The position numbers and the translations under genes were made by a program. This document shows, one piece after another, positions 1 to 10,169 of a stretch of 40,427 nt of DNA. Source of the DNA: Legionellales bacterium (GTDB lineage Bacteria; Pseudomonadota; Gammaproteobacteria; Comchoanobacterales; Comchoanobacteraceae). Below the pieces are notes generated by a model. It ran no database searches. It was not told where the DNA came from and was given only the letters and a program-made list of their open reading frames with translations. Positions within the stretch are counted from its first letter, which is position 1, and each line of letters opens with the position of its first letter. The DNA lies in the NCBI GenBank assembly GCA_002691585.1, contig NZIM01000024.1, positions 1 through 40,427 on the forward strand. Reading direction: 5' to 3'.

Positions 1-408
1 ATCATTCTTGCAGCAGCAGGAATCAAGCGACTTCAACTAACCCAACACATCAAAGAATACCTTGATCATGATACGTTTATCCCTGCGGCGAGCCAGGGAG
101 CAATCATAGTAACATGCAAAAAGAACAACCCGTCTCTTATCCATTTCATCGAAAAGATTAATGATTCTCAGACTCGTTTATGTGTGGAAACTGAAAGGGC
201 CATTTGTGCTGGTCTTTCTCTTGATTGCCATGCTCCAATAGGAGTTTATGCTTCTATTGAAAACAACTCGATAATTCAAGTGCGTATCAGCCTACTATGG
301 GAAAATAGATTCATTCAAATGAAGCAATCCGGGCAAGTGGACCAACAAGATGTTTTAATCTCAGAAATTGTCAATAAGATTGATCGGGAGCGTGGTGTAC
401 AATCATGA
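1..408 (+). CDS. hemC: hydroxymethylbilane synthase (porphobilinogen deaminase), C-terminal part, truncated by window start
   Basis: Frame 1 is open from base 1 and reads IILAAAGIKRL...PAASQGAIIVTC...ETERAICAGLSLDCHAPIGVYA, matching the HemC C-terminal pattern; the supplied ORF 184..408 is only its tail. Confidence 0.85.
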   Translation: MILAAAGIKRLQLTQHIKEYLDHDTFIPAASQGAIIVTCKKNNPSLIHFIEKINDSQTRLCVETERAICAGLSLDCHAPIGVYASIENNSIIQVRISLLWENRFIQMKQSGQVDQQDVLISEIVNKIDRERGVQS

Positions 409-1394
409 GAACTTTAATGATTGCTCCTTCTTGGCTTGGAGATGCAATAGTCAGTCACACGCTGATTCAAAAGATCCAATTACAACATAATTCAACGGTA
501 GACGTGGTATGTCGCTCATATCTCAAACCCATTTACGCAATGATGAGCGGCGTTAAAAATATTTACCCTACAAATGACTCCACAGGTCATTTAAACCTTA
601 AAGAAAAAAGACAATTAGCAAACACATTAAAAGGAAAATACGATCAAGCCTTTATTTTACCTCATAACATCAAAAGCGCTCTTATTCCATGGCTTGCAAA
701 AATCCCTAACCGCATTGGATGGAGAGGTGAGTGCCGGTTTGGTTTAATCAATCACGCCCAAAAGAAAAGACATATAGGCAATCAAACCATCGTAGAATAC
801 GCAAACTTACTTAGGATCAATGGAAAGGTTGATGAATTTGAAAATTGTTTAAAACCCCATCTTGTGTTACCAAAATACAAAATGCCTTCTGAACTTATAA
901 ACACATCCTATATTATTTTGGCTCCCGGCGCGTCATTTGGAGCATCTAAATGTTGGCCAGTAGAATCCTTTAAAACGCTTGGTATGTTACTCATTCGTAA
1001 GGGGTTTAAAATTGTTCTACTTGGGAGCAAAAATGACCAAACGATTGCAAAAAAAATTAATTTGCCAACAAAAGACTGTATTAACTTAACTGGTGTCATC
1101 GATTTAGTGACCGCAACCGGCATTCTAAATCAGTCAAAATTACTCGTTTCAAATGATGCAGGGTTGATGCATGTTGCAGCAGCACTTGATAAACCCATTG
1201 TTGCAATGTTTGGACCAACAGCATTAGACAAAGCACCTCCATTATCAACTAACGCCACCATTCTTTCTTTAAATCTGAGTTGTCAGCCGTGTCAACAAAA
1301 GACTTGTCCTTTAACCTACAGGCGGTGTCTTGATGAACTGCATCCCAATACCGTATTTGACCATGTTATGAGAAGACTTGAATGCGTATCCTGA
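405..1394 (+). CDS. waaF: ADP-heptose:LPS heptosyltransferase II
   Basis: MRTLMIAPSWLGDAIVSHTLIQ N-terminus and GASFGASKCWP / SNDAGLMHVAAALDKPIVAMFGPT motifs; 4-bp ATGA overlap with hemC. Confidence 0.9.
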   Translation: MRTLMIAPSWLGDAIVSHTLIQKIQLQHNSTVDVVCRSYLKPIYAMMSGVKNIYPTNDSTGHLNLKEKRQLANTLKGKYDQAFILPHNIKSALIPWLAKIPNRIGWRGECRFGLINHAQKKRHIGNQTIVEYANLLRINGKVDEFENCLKPHLVLPKYKMPSELINTSYIILAPGASFGASKCWPVESFKTLGMLLIRKGFKIVLLGSKNDQTIAKKINLPTKDCINLTGVIDLVTATGILNQSKLLVSNDAGLMHVAAALDKPIVAMFGPTALDKAPPLSTNATILSLNLSCQPCQQKTCPLTYRRCLDELHPNTVFDHVMRRLECVS

Positions 1395-2341
1395 TAATCA
1401 AAACCTCCTCGCTAGGCGATATAGTGCACTGTTTCCAAGGAATGCTTGAATGTCACTTGCATCGACCAGAAATTATATTTGACTGGGTCGTTGAAAAGCC
1501 ATTTGCTGAATTACCACAACTTTTACCAAACGTAAAAAAAATCATCACAACGGACGTTCGTCAATGGCGAAAAAAACCATTTCAGGCTACGACGCGAAAG
1601 GCTTTTAAATCCTCTCTTCGCGAGCTAAGAGAACACTCGTACGATCTCACGATTGATGCACAGGGACTAATTAGAACTGCTTTCCTAGGCTATTTATCAA
1701 GACCTAACATCTTCTACGGTCACGGCAAAAAGACCATGTTACATGATGCTTATCGCATGAAAGAATCACCTGGACGGTACTTCTATCATCATGTTGTTAA
1801 TGTACCAGAAAGACACTTACCGTCACAATTTCGAAAATTCATTGGCAGCATATTACAATACCCGTTTGATCTTAATAAAAGCTACTTTTTAACACCATCT
1901 AAACGATACAAAGACTCTAAAACTATTTTACTCTTTCCAAATACTTCCTGTGTCAAAAAGACGTGGGGGCGTTGGAATGAACTCACAAAAGAACTCAATC
2001 TCAAAGGCTTTAAAGTATGCGTTATTAATGGTTCAGAAAAAGAATATCTAAACAATCAGAAGAAAATTCCAGAAGCACGTAATTTACCACCCACATCAAT
2101 CATGGATGTTAAACAATTGATTGAGGCATCAAAGTTATGCATTGGTGTTGACACAGGCCTAACTCATTTGGCATGCATATTAAAACATCCATGCGTTAGT
2201 TTATATCGTGAAAACGTTAATACACCAGACGTTGGAGCGATCTATCATGAAAATAATAAGATCATCCATCAAGATTTAGCGTCTCTTGAGGTAGGTAGGG
2301 TATATGATGCTGTGTTGCCACTGTTGGATTCAGTTAAATAA
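1382..2341 (+). CDS. waaC: LPS heptosyltransferase I
   Basis: MRILIIKTSSLGDIVHCFQG and GVDTGLTHLACILKHPCVSLY motifs; overlaps waaF. Confidence 0.88.
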   Translation: MRILIIKTSSLGDIVHCFQGMLECHLHRPEIIFDWVVEKPFAELPQLLPNVKKIITTDVRQWRKKPFQATTRKAFKSSLRELREHSYDLTIDAQGLIRTAFLGYLSRPNIFYGHGKKTMLHDAYRMKESPGRYFYHHVVNVPERHLPSQFRKFIGSILQYPFDLNKSYFLTPSKRYKDSKTILLFPNTSCVKKTWGRWNELTKELNLKGFKVCVINGSEKEYLNNQKKIPEARNLPPTSIMDVKQLIEASKLCIGVDTGLTHLACILKHPCVSLYRENVNTPDVGAIYHENNKIIHQDLASLEVGRVYDAVLPLLDSVK

Positions 2342-2342
2342 A

Positions 2343-2368
2343 GTGGGCCTTGTCGGCCACACCCTACA
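2343..2368. repeat. short imperfect palindrome GTGGGCCTTGTCGGCCACACCCTAC between convergent genes (terminator or REP-like)
   Basis: GGCC-TTGTC-GGCC core hairpin with extended GTGG/CCAC arms, immediately after the waaC stop. Confidence 0.4.
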
Positions 2369-2395
2369 CTGGCAAATGTGCTCAGTACAATTAAA

Positions 2396-3154
2396 CTAAA
2401 CGCGCAAATCTTTAATGATGGACTTAAGCGTGTCGTCACTTACAGCTCCTGGAACAAATACTGCAGTTTTTGGATTGCCGTTACTAAATATTAATGACGG
2501 TGTACCTTGTAACTTCAACTGAGTAGCCAACTTGAAATTGCCATCAATTTCTGTCTGAAATTTATTCATGTCCTGCTTTGCTTGTTTTAAGTCAACGCCT
2601 GCTTTTTCGGCAATCGCATCAATTTGCTTGTCTGAAGAAATGTTATCAGCTTTTAAAAGAGCTTCATATACTGCTTCAAACTTTCCTTGTTTATTAGCCG
2701 CCAAGGCCATTTGACTAGAATATAAGGATGTTTTTCCTCGAATTGGTAAGTGCTTTACAATGACTCTTAGCTGACCAGACTGTGCAAGAGCCGCTAAACG
2801 TGGGCCGACAATCTTACAATGAGCACAATCATAATCCATAAACTCTACTACTGTAACAGGTGCATTCGGGCTACCAAAGCTTGGAGAGTTCGACTTAAAT
2901 AGTTGGTCGTAATGCTTGATTACAGCATCTTTTGAATATCTTTCTTGTTTTGCCATTTCTTGATTACGATATTTAATAAGGGCCTGATATACTGCTTGAG
3001 GATGACTATCTAAATAATTCTTAATTACTTCCTCAACTTGCGCTCTTGTTGAAACCGCTTCCTCATCTTCATGATGAGCGCTTAAATTTTCAGGAGCTGC
3101 GTTTACAAGAGACACGGCCATTAAACATATTAAAGAGAAAATCATTTTAAACAT
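2396..3154 (-). CDS. DsbA-family periplasmic thiol-disulfide oxidoreductase (Com1/ScsC-like), CAHC active site
   Basis: Signal peptide; N-terminal helical region (VEEVIKNYLDSHPQAVYQAL); VTVVEFMDYDCAHCK active site; cis-Pro region LQGTPSLIF. Confidence 0.85.
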   Translation of the reverse strand: MFKMIFSLICLMAVSLVNAAPENLSAHHEDEEAVSTRAQVEEVIKNYLDSHPQAVYQALIKYRNQEMAKQERYSKDAVIKHYDQLFKSNSPSFGSPNAPVTVVEFMDYDCAHCKIVGPRLAALAQSGQLRVIVKHLPIRGKTSLYSSQMALAANKQGKFEAVYEALLKADNISSDKQIDAIAEKAGVDLKQAKQDMNKFQTEIDGNFKLATQLKLQGTPSLIFSNGNPKTAVFVPGAVSDDTLKSIIKDLRV

Positions 3155-3221
3155 CTTAGACTCCGGTTTATCTTTAATAGTATGCCATGCTCGTTACTAA
3201 ACTCAACTGCTAATCAATTTT

Positions 3222-3890
3222 TTATTGGTCTAAATCTTTTTTGAAACTACGATATAAGAGAAAGGTACTCAAGGCAAAAACCATCAAGAATGCCAAGACG
3301 TATGGGGCAATAGACTTTCTCTCAATGACAGAGGGGTCCGATGCATAGACTAAGTAATGAACTAGATCCAATACTTTAGTGTTAAAATCATGAGCAGGTA
3401 TTGTTCCAGCTTTTTCTAAACGAAGGGCTCGAAACAATCTAGGCCTTTCTTTTTCGATGCTCTCAAGAGACATTGTCAAAACTTGGTCTCCTTGCAGAGC
3501 AGGGTAAGGATTCGGCATACGAGTATTTTTTTCGACAAGATTTTGATAGCCATCACCCTCTTTGTAATAGCCTTTTAAATAACCATATACCCAATCGGAT
3601 CCTCTAGTAATTGCTACAAGTGATAGATCTGGTGGAGGATGACCCATCCAAGCCCCAGCAGGCCAGGTGGGCGCCATACCGTATTTAACTCCAGCTTCAT
3701 TGGATATCTTGTCATACCTTAAATACGCCATACTATGGCAACTTTGACATTTTGCAGCAAAAAACACTGCTCCTCTAAATACACTTTCTTGATTTGACGG
3801 ATCAACAGAGATATGAGGTAACTCGACAAGGGGCTGCTCTGCACAAGCCAAGGCTGAAAAAAAAATTAAAATCGCGGTGGGTAAGTACAT
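3222..3890 (-). CDS. petC: ubiquinol-cytochrome c reductase, cytochrome c1
   Basis: CQSCH haem motif, MAYLRYDKIS, PPPDLSL, C-terminal TM anchor; position after cytochrome b. Confidence 0.92.
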   Translation of the reverse strand: MYLPTAILIFFSALACAEQPLVELPHISVDPSNQESVFRGAVFFAAKCQSCHSMAYLRYDKISNEAGVKYGMAPTWPAGAWMGHPPPDLSLVAITRGSDWVYGYLKGYYKEGDGYQNLVEKNTRMPNPYPALQGDQVLTMSLESIEKERPRLFRALRLEKAGTIPAHDFNTKVLDLVHYLVYASDPSVIERKSIAPYVLAFLMVFALSTFLLYRSFKKDLDQ

Positions 3891-5071
3891 TTTTCAAACT
3901 TCGTGTATAGGGGCATGAATAAAAAATAACTAAAATATAAAACGGTAAATACTCTAGCCGCGATGACTCCCGCAACGCTTGTTTTCACTAGACCCAAATA
4001 GCCTAACCCAATAATACTCACAATCAGAAGAACAAAAAACACTTTTGACCACCGTCCCTTATACTTCATTGATTTAACTGGACTTTTATCCAACCATGGC
4101 AGGAAAAACAGAATAAAAATTGCGGCAACCATTGCAACCACACCAAAAAGCTTATCAGGCACAGCTCTTAAAATTGCATAATAGGGTGATAAATACCATA
4201 CAGGGTGGATTTGAGCAGGAGTTACCAGCGCATTTGCAGGCTCTTGATTAATATGCTCAAGAAAAATGCCGTTCAATGTAGGAAAATAGAAAATCACTGT
4301 AAAATAAATCAAAAGAAAGACCACTGCCGCATGCAGATCCTTAATCACATAGAATGGATAAAATGGCTTGATCGATTTTTGTTTCTTTTTACTTGGCTTC
4401 TTATGAGGATTGACATCAATACCCTCTGGATTATTTGACCCAACAACATGTAGACAAATAATATGAATGCCTATAAGTGCTATTATAATCAAAGGCAATA
4501 AAACTACATGAAATGCATAAAACCGTGATAATACGACGCCTGACACCGCATAATCCCCTTGGATCCAAACGGCTAAAGAATCACCAATAAAAGGAATGAC
4601 AGTGACAAAAGAGATAATGACTTTTGTTGCCCAAAATGACATTTGCCCCCATGGCAATACATAGCCTGTGTACGCAATGGCCATTAACAAAATAAGAATC
4701 ACTACACCCGTCATCCATAAGAGCTCCCGAGGCTTCTGATAAGAACCATAGAGTAATGATTTAAAAACATGAAAATAAATGATAATAAAAAAAGAAGATG
4801 CTCCCACAACATGCATGTATCGGATTAACCAACCATAATTGACATCTCTCATGATCGCTTCTACTGATGAAAAAGCTTGTTCCGCAGTTGGAATGTAATA
4901 CATCATCAAAAATATACCAGTCAAAATTTGAATGAATAATACCAAAAAAGCCAACGCTCCCATTGCATATAGCAAATTCAGTGAGCGATGCACATAAAAC
5001 TCTTTTATATTTTTTTTGAAAAAAGAGGAAATAGGCAATCGTTGGTTCACCCATTTCGATACTTTGTTCAT
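3866..5071 (-). CDS. petB: ubiquinol-cytochrome c reductase, cytochrome b
   Basis: Multi-TM cytochrome b with GYVLPWGQMSFWATKVI and PVWYLSPYYAILRAVPDK; ORF extends to 5095 but internal ATG at 5071 (MNKVSKWVNQRL) fits the petA stop at 5073 better. Confidence 0.93.
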   Translation of the reverse strand: MNKVSKWVNQRLPISSFFKKNIKEFYVHRSLNLLYAMGALAFLVLFIQILTGIFLMMYYIPTAEQAFSSVEAIMRDVNYGWLIRYMHVVGASSFFIIIYFHVFKSLLYGSYQKPRELLWMTGVVILILLMAIAYTGYVLPWGQMSFWATKVIISFVTVIPFIGDSLAVWIQGDYAVSGVVLSRFYAFHVVLLPLIIIALIGIHIICLHVVGSNNPEGIDVNPHKKPSKKKQKSIKPFYPFYVIKDLHAAVVFLLIYFTVIFYFPTLNGIFLEHINQEPANALVTPAQIHPVWYLSPYYAILRAVPDKLFGVVAMVAAIFILFFLPWLDKSPVKSMKYKGRWSKVFFVLLIVSIIGLGYLGLVKTSVAGVIAARVFTVLYFSYFLFMPLYTKFEKCTYPPRF

Positions 5072-5072
5072 T

Positions 5073-5651
5073 TTAAGCAGAACCCTCAGAACCAATAATC
5101 AGCGTATCCTCATTTACAAAATGGTACGGAGGTATGAGTAAGTTGGTGGGTGCGGGAACTCCTTTGTAAACCCTGCCTGATAAATCAAACTTTGACCCAT
5201 GGCATGCACAGAAAAACCCTCCCTCCCATGCATTATCAACTGAGCTCTTCTTAGGCTTATATGTGGGTGAACATCCCAGATGCGTACAAACAGCAACTAC
5301 CACTAAAATGTCTTTGCGTTTTGATCGATATGGATTCATCGCAAATGTTGGTTGCTCCGAATTGACAGATGATGGATCACTTAACATCTTCGTATATGTT
5401 TCTAATTGATACACTTGATCGTCTGTTCGCTTGATAATATAAATTGGCATACCACGCCACAGCACTTTCTTTACTTCATTTGGTTGAAGATCTTCCAACC
5501 CAACCGTAATCGGTTTTGAGGCATCCTCAACCTTGCGACTTGGTTGCATCGAACTAAAAAATGGCCATAAGCCAAAAACGACGCCAAAAGCACTTAGGCT
5601 CTTAACACAGGTTATTAAAAATTTTCGTTTGGATAAATCCTTTACAGCCAT
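5073..5651 (-). CDS. petA: ubiquinol-cytochrome c reductase, Rieske iron-sulfur subunit
   Basis: CTHLGC ... CACHGSKFDLSGRVYKGVPAPTNLLIPPY Rieske motifs. Confidence 0.95.
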   Translation of the reverse strand: MAVKDLSKRKFLITCVKSLSAFGVVFGLWPFFSSMQPSRKVEDASKPITVGLEDLQPNEVKKVLWRGMPIYIIKRTDDQVYQLETYTKMLSDPSSVNSEQPTFAMNPYRSKRKDILVVVAVCTHLGCSPTYKPKKSSVDNAWEGGFFCACHGSKFDLSGRVYKGVPAPTNLLIPPYHFVNEDTLIIGSEGSA

Positions 5652-5701
5652 ACTCTCTCTCCATGAGAATGATGGATTTAATTATAGCTTAATTTTACGG
5701 A

Positions 5702-7093
5702 TTAACCGATTTTAATATTTGAGTCAAATTGCTGTAATTCGTAATTCAGTAAGTCTTGTAATTCCTGTAAACGTGCTTTCGTTATAGCACTGATTCTGAC
5801 CGTTAAAGCACTCGTTGTATTTGAAGCTCTCACCAAGAACCAACCATCTTTAAAGTTTACTCGAACACCATCGATTTGGCTCACTGTTGCATCTTTAAAT
5901 ACAATTTTTTCTTTAAACGCATTTACAATAGAAAACTTTTTTTCCTCTGGTACAGAGATAACTCTCTCGGGGGTACAAAATCTTTTTGGTATGAAATTCA
6001 AACATTCATCAATTGTGTCCTGTTGTTCTGAGAGCATCTTTAACACAACTGCACCTGCAGCAAAAGCATCATCAAAGTCATACCAAAAAAATGGCAAGAA
6101 CATATGTCCACTCATTTCTCCTCCAATTGCCGCCTTACTGGATTTTATTTTTGCCCTGATTAATGAATGACCGGTCTTCCACATGATTGGTATAGCGCCC
6201 CATGCCAACATTTCATCCTCAAGGTATTGCTCGCATTTCACATCAAAAACAACCTTTGGCTGTCTATCCTGAGCCACTAAATACTTAGTCATCCATAATA
6301 AAACTTGATCTGGCCAAATAATTTCCCCTTTTGGTGTTACAACACCCAAACGATCTCCATCACCGTCAAAAGCAAGACCAAGTTCTGCCTGGTGTTTTTT
6401 TACTGCATGAATTAGATCTACTAGATTATCGGGATCACCAGGATTAGGGTGATGGTTTGGAAAATCACCATCAGGCTTACAATATAGAGGAATAACCTCC
6501 ATATCGAGGGCTTCATAAAGGCTTGGAGCTAAAACACCTCCAACACCATTTCCAGCATCTACAACCACTTTCATTTGTCTAGCAATTGGAAGACGCTCAA
6601 CCATCTCTCCTATATATGCAGGAAGTATATCCATTGCTTCGTAATTTTTTTCAATATTGTGAACTTTAGGTGGAGTGACCTTGAGTAATTCATTCTTCAA
6701 TGATTGAATCTCTTCACTGGTTGGCACTTCTTTTTTTAAAATCATTTTCAAACCGTTATATGATTTAGGATTATGACTACCTGTCACCATTAATCCTGCT
6801 GTAGAAACTGATTTTGTAGCATAATTTAGAACAGGGGTTGGCACCTCTCCAAGATCAATGACTTTTAAACCACACGCATTTAAACCGGCTATTAATGCTT
6901 CACTAAAAGGTTTTGAAGATGGGCGTACATCTCTAGCGATAACAACTTTGGATTCTCCTGATTCCAATACCCTTTTACCAAATACGTACCCAATACTGAA
7001 GTAATCATCTGCAAATAAATGCTTGTCTACAAGACCTCGTATATCATAGGCCCGAAAAATCTCTGGTTTTGGATTAGACTTGAAAGTGTACAT
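5702..7093 (-). CDS. manB: phosphomannomutase/phosphoglucomutase (AlgC/ManB family)
   Basis: FRAYDIRG, MVTGSHNP active-serine loop, AFDGDGDRLGVV metal loop, GGEMSGH. Confidence 0.9.
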   Translation of the reverse strand: MYTFKSNPKPEIFRAYDIRGLVDKHLFADDYFSIGYVFGKRVLESGESKVVIARDVRPSSKPFSEALIAGLNACGLKVIDLGEVPTPVLNYATKSVSTAGLMVTGSHNPKSYNGLKMILKKEVPTSEEIQSLKNELLKVTPPKVHNIEKNYEAMDILPAYIGEMVERLPIARQMKVVVDAGNGVGGVLAPSLYEALDMEVIPLYCKPDGDFPNHHPNPGDPDNLVDLIHAVKKHQAELGLAFDGDGDRLGVVTPKGEIIWPDQVLLWMTKYLVAQDRQPKVVFDVKCEQYLEDEMLAWGAIPIMWKTGHSLIRAKIKSSKAAIGGEMSGHMFLPFFWYDFDDAFAAGAVVLKMLSEQQDTIDECLNFIPKRFCTPERVISVPEEKKFSIVNAFKEKIVFKDATVSQIDGVRVNFKDGWFLVRASNTTSALTVRISAITKARLQELQDLLNYELQQFDSNIKIG

Positions 7094-7554
7094 TAAAATT
7101 GGCCAGTGCTACCAAATCCACCTTCACCACGCTCTGTTGTTTCTAAGAACTCATCTACCTGCTGTAAATCAGGTTGTACGACTGGAATAAACATTAATTG
7201 GGCGATACGTTCGCCTGGCATGAGCGTGTAAGCAACTTGACTTCTGTTCCAACAAGAGACCTTAAGTTCGCCTTGATAATCAGAATCAATAAGACCTACG
7301 CTATTTCCTAGAATGATTCCCTTTTTATGACCAAGGCCTGATCGAGGTAAAATCACCGCAGCATAACCTGGGTGCTCTATATGAATTGCAAGGCCTGTTC
7401 CAATAAGCTCGACCTTTCCAGGAGAGATTGAAAGGGGAGTATGAGTGCATGCGATTAAATCTAAAGCCCCTGAGCCCGTAGTTACATATTGTGGCGCTGG
7501 GAAGTCACGACCTATGCGCTCGTCTAACACTTTAAATTTTACTGACTTTAACAT
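7093..7554 (-). CDS. dut: deoxyuridine 5'-triphosphate nucleotidohydrolase
   Basis: [46 protein letters not shown] motifs. Confidence 0.95.
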   Translation of the reverse strand: MLKSVKFKVLDERIGRDFPAPQYVTTGSGALDLIACTHTPLSISPGKVELIGTGLAIHIEHPGYAAVILPRSGLGHKKGIILGNSVGLIDSDYQGELKVSCWNRSQVAYTLMPGERIAQLMFIPVVQPDLQQVDEFLETTERGEGGFGSTGQF

Positions 7555-7559
7555 GCTTT

Positions 7560-8480
7560 TTACCTTTTAACTTTTCTAGGTATCCCAAAATGATCCTTAA
7601 TAACTGTCATTAGTATCTCATCTGGTAAATTTTCACTTTTCTTCCAACGCTTATACGCTGTCTGCATCTTACGCTCATCCTTCGTGGTGGGATCCTTAAA
7701 GGAAGGAATTCTCCAATCTTCGTCTAAAGCAGTATGTGACTCTACCCAGAGTTGATTTTCATGATACGCCATTTTAACGGGCTGATCAATAATGGTAACT
7801 GGCGTATCCACTTTCACCAAGGAGAATAATCGCTTGATGTCTTCCGGATATAAGCTGACACACCCTGCAGTTTGTCTTCTTCCAATCCGCTCCGGCATGT
7901 TGGTTCCATGAATCAGGTAGCTTGTAATTGATAATCGCATGGCAAATTTACCTAATGGGTTATCCTCGCCAGGTAATACGTATTTAGGCATATCAACACC
8001 TTTTGCCACCTGAGCATCAAACAATGACTTTGGCACATACCACACTGGATCCTTCTTTTTACTTACAATTTTGAAACGTCCTAGAGGCGTTTCCCAATCT
8101 TTTTTTCCAATACTGACTGGAAAAGTATCAACATACTTTCCTGATGGGTCATAAAAATACAACCGTCTTTCTGCAACATTAATCACAATGCCTTTTTTAG
8201 GAGCTGCAGGTAAAATAAATCGCTTCGGTAAAATCACAACCGTATTCTTTTCTACTAAATTATTGTTAAGACTTGGATTTGCCTCTAAAAAAACATCATG
8301 TGCAACATCGTGTTTTCTAGTAAATTCAAAGATGCCATTACTGTTATCGTATACCGTGTACATTAATTGACCATAAATTTCTTGGCCAGGCTTAAGCTCA
8401 AAACGAACGGCTTCAGCAATACCTGAAACCAATAATAATAAACTAATAACGATGTATTTTTTAATGTCCATAATTTCCAA
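7560..8480 (-). CDS. L,D-transpeptidase (ErfK/YbiS/YcfS/YnhG) with N-terminal LysM-like region
   Basis: Catalytic [28 protein letters not shown]; signal peptide. Confidence 0.9.
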   Translation of the reverse strand: MEIMDIKKYIVISLLLLVSGIAEAVRFELKPGQEIYGQLMYTVYDNSNGIFEFTRKHDVAHDVFLEANPSLNNNLVEKNTVVILPKRFILPAAPKKGIVINVAERRLYFYDPSGKYVDTFPVSIGKKDWETPLGRFKIVSKKKDPVWYVPKSLFDAQVAKGVDMPKYVLPGEDNPLGKFAMRLSITSYLIHGTNMPERIGRRQTAGCVSLYPEDIKRLFSLVKVDTPVTIIDQPVKMAYHENQLWVESHTALDEDWRIPSFKDPTTKDERKMQTAYKRWKKSENLPDEILMTVIKDHFGIPRKVKR

Positions 8481-8488
8481 AAACTATC

Positions 8489-8674
8489 TTAATCATCCTT
8501 AGTTATAGCAGAAATTATGACAGGCCCCATGTTTTCATCATTTTTTTCGTTATATTCACGATGCGAACCATCACAATAAGGCATGCGCTTTGATTGCCAA
8601 CACCTACAAATCGCAACTTTTTCACCCGCCTTTATTTCTAAATTATGACGAATTGGCTCTCTTTTTTGGCTCAT
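8489..8674 (-). CDS. CDGSH-type iron-sulfur domain protein, 61 aa
   Basis: CRCWQSKRMPYCDGSH matches the C-x-C-x2-S-x3-P-x-CDGSH cluster-binding motif. Confidence 0.88.
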   Translation of the reverse strand: MSQKREPIRHNLEIKAGEKVAICRCWQSKRMPYCDGSHREYNEKNDENMGPVIISAITKDD

Positions 8675-8799
8675 CTTTACCCCTTATACTGTAGTAATAG
8701 ACACTTTTTTTGGATCATGAAATGATGGTAACATGATCTTTTTAAAAAATCACAACAAAAAACCGTCGTAAAAATTCCTAGCTGCTGTATGCTAGCAAG

Positions 8800-10119
8800 A
8801 TGGAAGAGTTGAAACCCATACCCGTTAGTGCACTGAATAAAGCTGCTAAACAATTACTCGAAGATCAAATTGGTCCAGTGCTGGTAATTGGCGAAGTATC
8901 AAATTTAATGGTTGCGAAGTCAGGTCATTGTTATTTTTCACTGAAAGATGAGTCTGCTCAGGTCAGTTGTGTTTTTTTCAAGCAAAATAATTTCCACGTG
9001 GAACCATTCAATAACGGCGATCAAATCCAAGTACTTGCAAAGGTTACATTATATGAGCCCAGAGGTACATACCAGTGTATTGTCTCACAGATAATACCTG
9101 CAGGTTACGGTCAAAAACAAGCAGAATTCGAAGCCCTGAAGAAGAAATTGTTGCTTGAAGGATTATTTGATGAATCTAAAAAACAAATAATTCCTCGCTA
9201 CCCTCAACGTGTAGGTGTAGTTTCATCACCAAGCGGTGCCGCCATTCATGACTTTATTCAAACATTAAAACTAAGAATGCCAATGATTGAAATCATTCTG
9301 TTTCCTGCATTAGTGCAGGGGGAAGAGGCACCAAAATCACTCATCAATGCGTTGAATCAAACTATTCACTACGATTGCGATGTAATTGTTGTCACAAGGG
9401 GTGGAGGGAGTACCGAAGATTTATGGGCCTTCAATGATGAAGCATTTGTCAGAGCAATGGCCTCTATCGATTTACCTCTGGTGTCTGCTGTGGGACATGA
9501 GATTGATGTGACCCTATCTGATCTTGTTGCTGATAAACGAGCTGCAACACCTACAGCAGCAGCAGAGTTAATTAGCGTAGAGAGCCAAACACTTATTCAA
9601 CAATTAGAACAAATTGAGTTTCAACTTAATAAAACATTGCAACGCTCACTTGCTGCATATCATGAAAAGATATACCAATTAAGCAAGAGGTTAATGACCC
9701 CCGAACAGAGAATTTCTTTGTTCGCAACAAAAATTCTACATATTAAACAACAACTCCATTTCAGCATTCAACGTCATTTAGCACGTCTTGAACAATCAAC
9801 TCAAAAAAACACTCTGACGCTCTTTTCATTAAAGCCGAACTTACTAAAGGAACAAGAGTTATTAAAAAACCGCTTACAACAACTCCATTGGTTAATGGAA
9901 CAATGCTTCAAGCAAAAAGAGCAAATGCATTCAAACCTCATTCAGAAATTGAATCTACTTAGCCCAATGCAAACCCTTGAGCGTGGTTATGGTATTGTTT
10001 CATCCAATAAAGATAAAGCAATCACGAGTATAAAACACATCTCTCAAGGTGACAGCATCAATATCCAGCTTTCGGATGGAACAATTGAGACCGTGGTTCA
10101 AAAAACCTCTAATCATTAA
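8800..10119 (+). CDS. xseA: exodeoxyribonuclease VII large subunit
   Basis: OB-fold N-terminus (VLVIGEVSNLMVAKSGHCYFSLKDESAQVSCVFFK), VVTRGGGSTEDLWAFNDE, SAVGHEIDVTLSDLVADKRAATPTAAAEL. Confidence 0.95.
   Translation: MEELKPIPVSALNKAAKQLLEDQIGPVLVIGEVSNLMVAKSGHCYFSLKDESAQVSCVFFKQNNFHVEPFNNGDQIQVLAKVTLYEPRGTYQCIVSQIIPAGYGQKQAEFEALKKKLLLEGLFDESKKQIIPRYPQRVGVVSSPSGAAIHDFIQTLKLRMPMIEIILFPALVQGEEAPKSLINALNQTIHYDCDVIVVTRGGGSTEDLWAFNDEAFVRAMASIDLPLVSAVGHEIDVTLSDLVADKRAATPTAAAELISVESQTLIQQLEQIEFQLNKTLQRSLAAYHEKIYQLSKRLMTPEQRISLFATKILHIKQQLHFSIQRHLARLEQSTQKNTLTLFSLKPNLLKEQELLKNRLQQLHWLMEQCFKQKEQMHSNLIQKLNLLSPMQTLERGYGIVSSNKDKAITSIKHISQGDSINIQLSDGTIETVVQKTSNH
8990..9005. promoter_or_regulatory. candidate parS (ParB-binding) site ATTTCCACGTGGAACC
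   Basis: 12-bp perfect palindrome TTCCACGTGGAA; 14/16 match to the Pseudomonas-type parS TGTTCCACGTGGAACC. Confidence 0.55.
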
Positions 10120-10169
10120 TTGCATTTCACCGTATCGCATGAGCCGTAATGCTATTCTAAACTACCAAA

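Noticed and set aside
4272-4295. Cytochrome b Qo motif is PVWY rather than PEWY (apparent loss of the catalytic Glu)
   Set aside because: PVWY is the described Qo-motif variant of beta- and gammaproteobacteria, so it supports the lineage assignment and is not a novelty.
4205-4438. Antisense and alternative-frame ORFs from the track (e.g. 908..1123, 4205..4438, 4761..5054, 16049..16384, 22757..23200, 24009..24338, 35903..36259)
   Set aside because: All overlap strongly supported genes and show no recognisable domains or independent start context.
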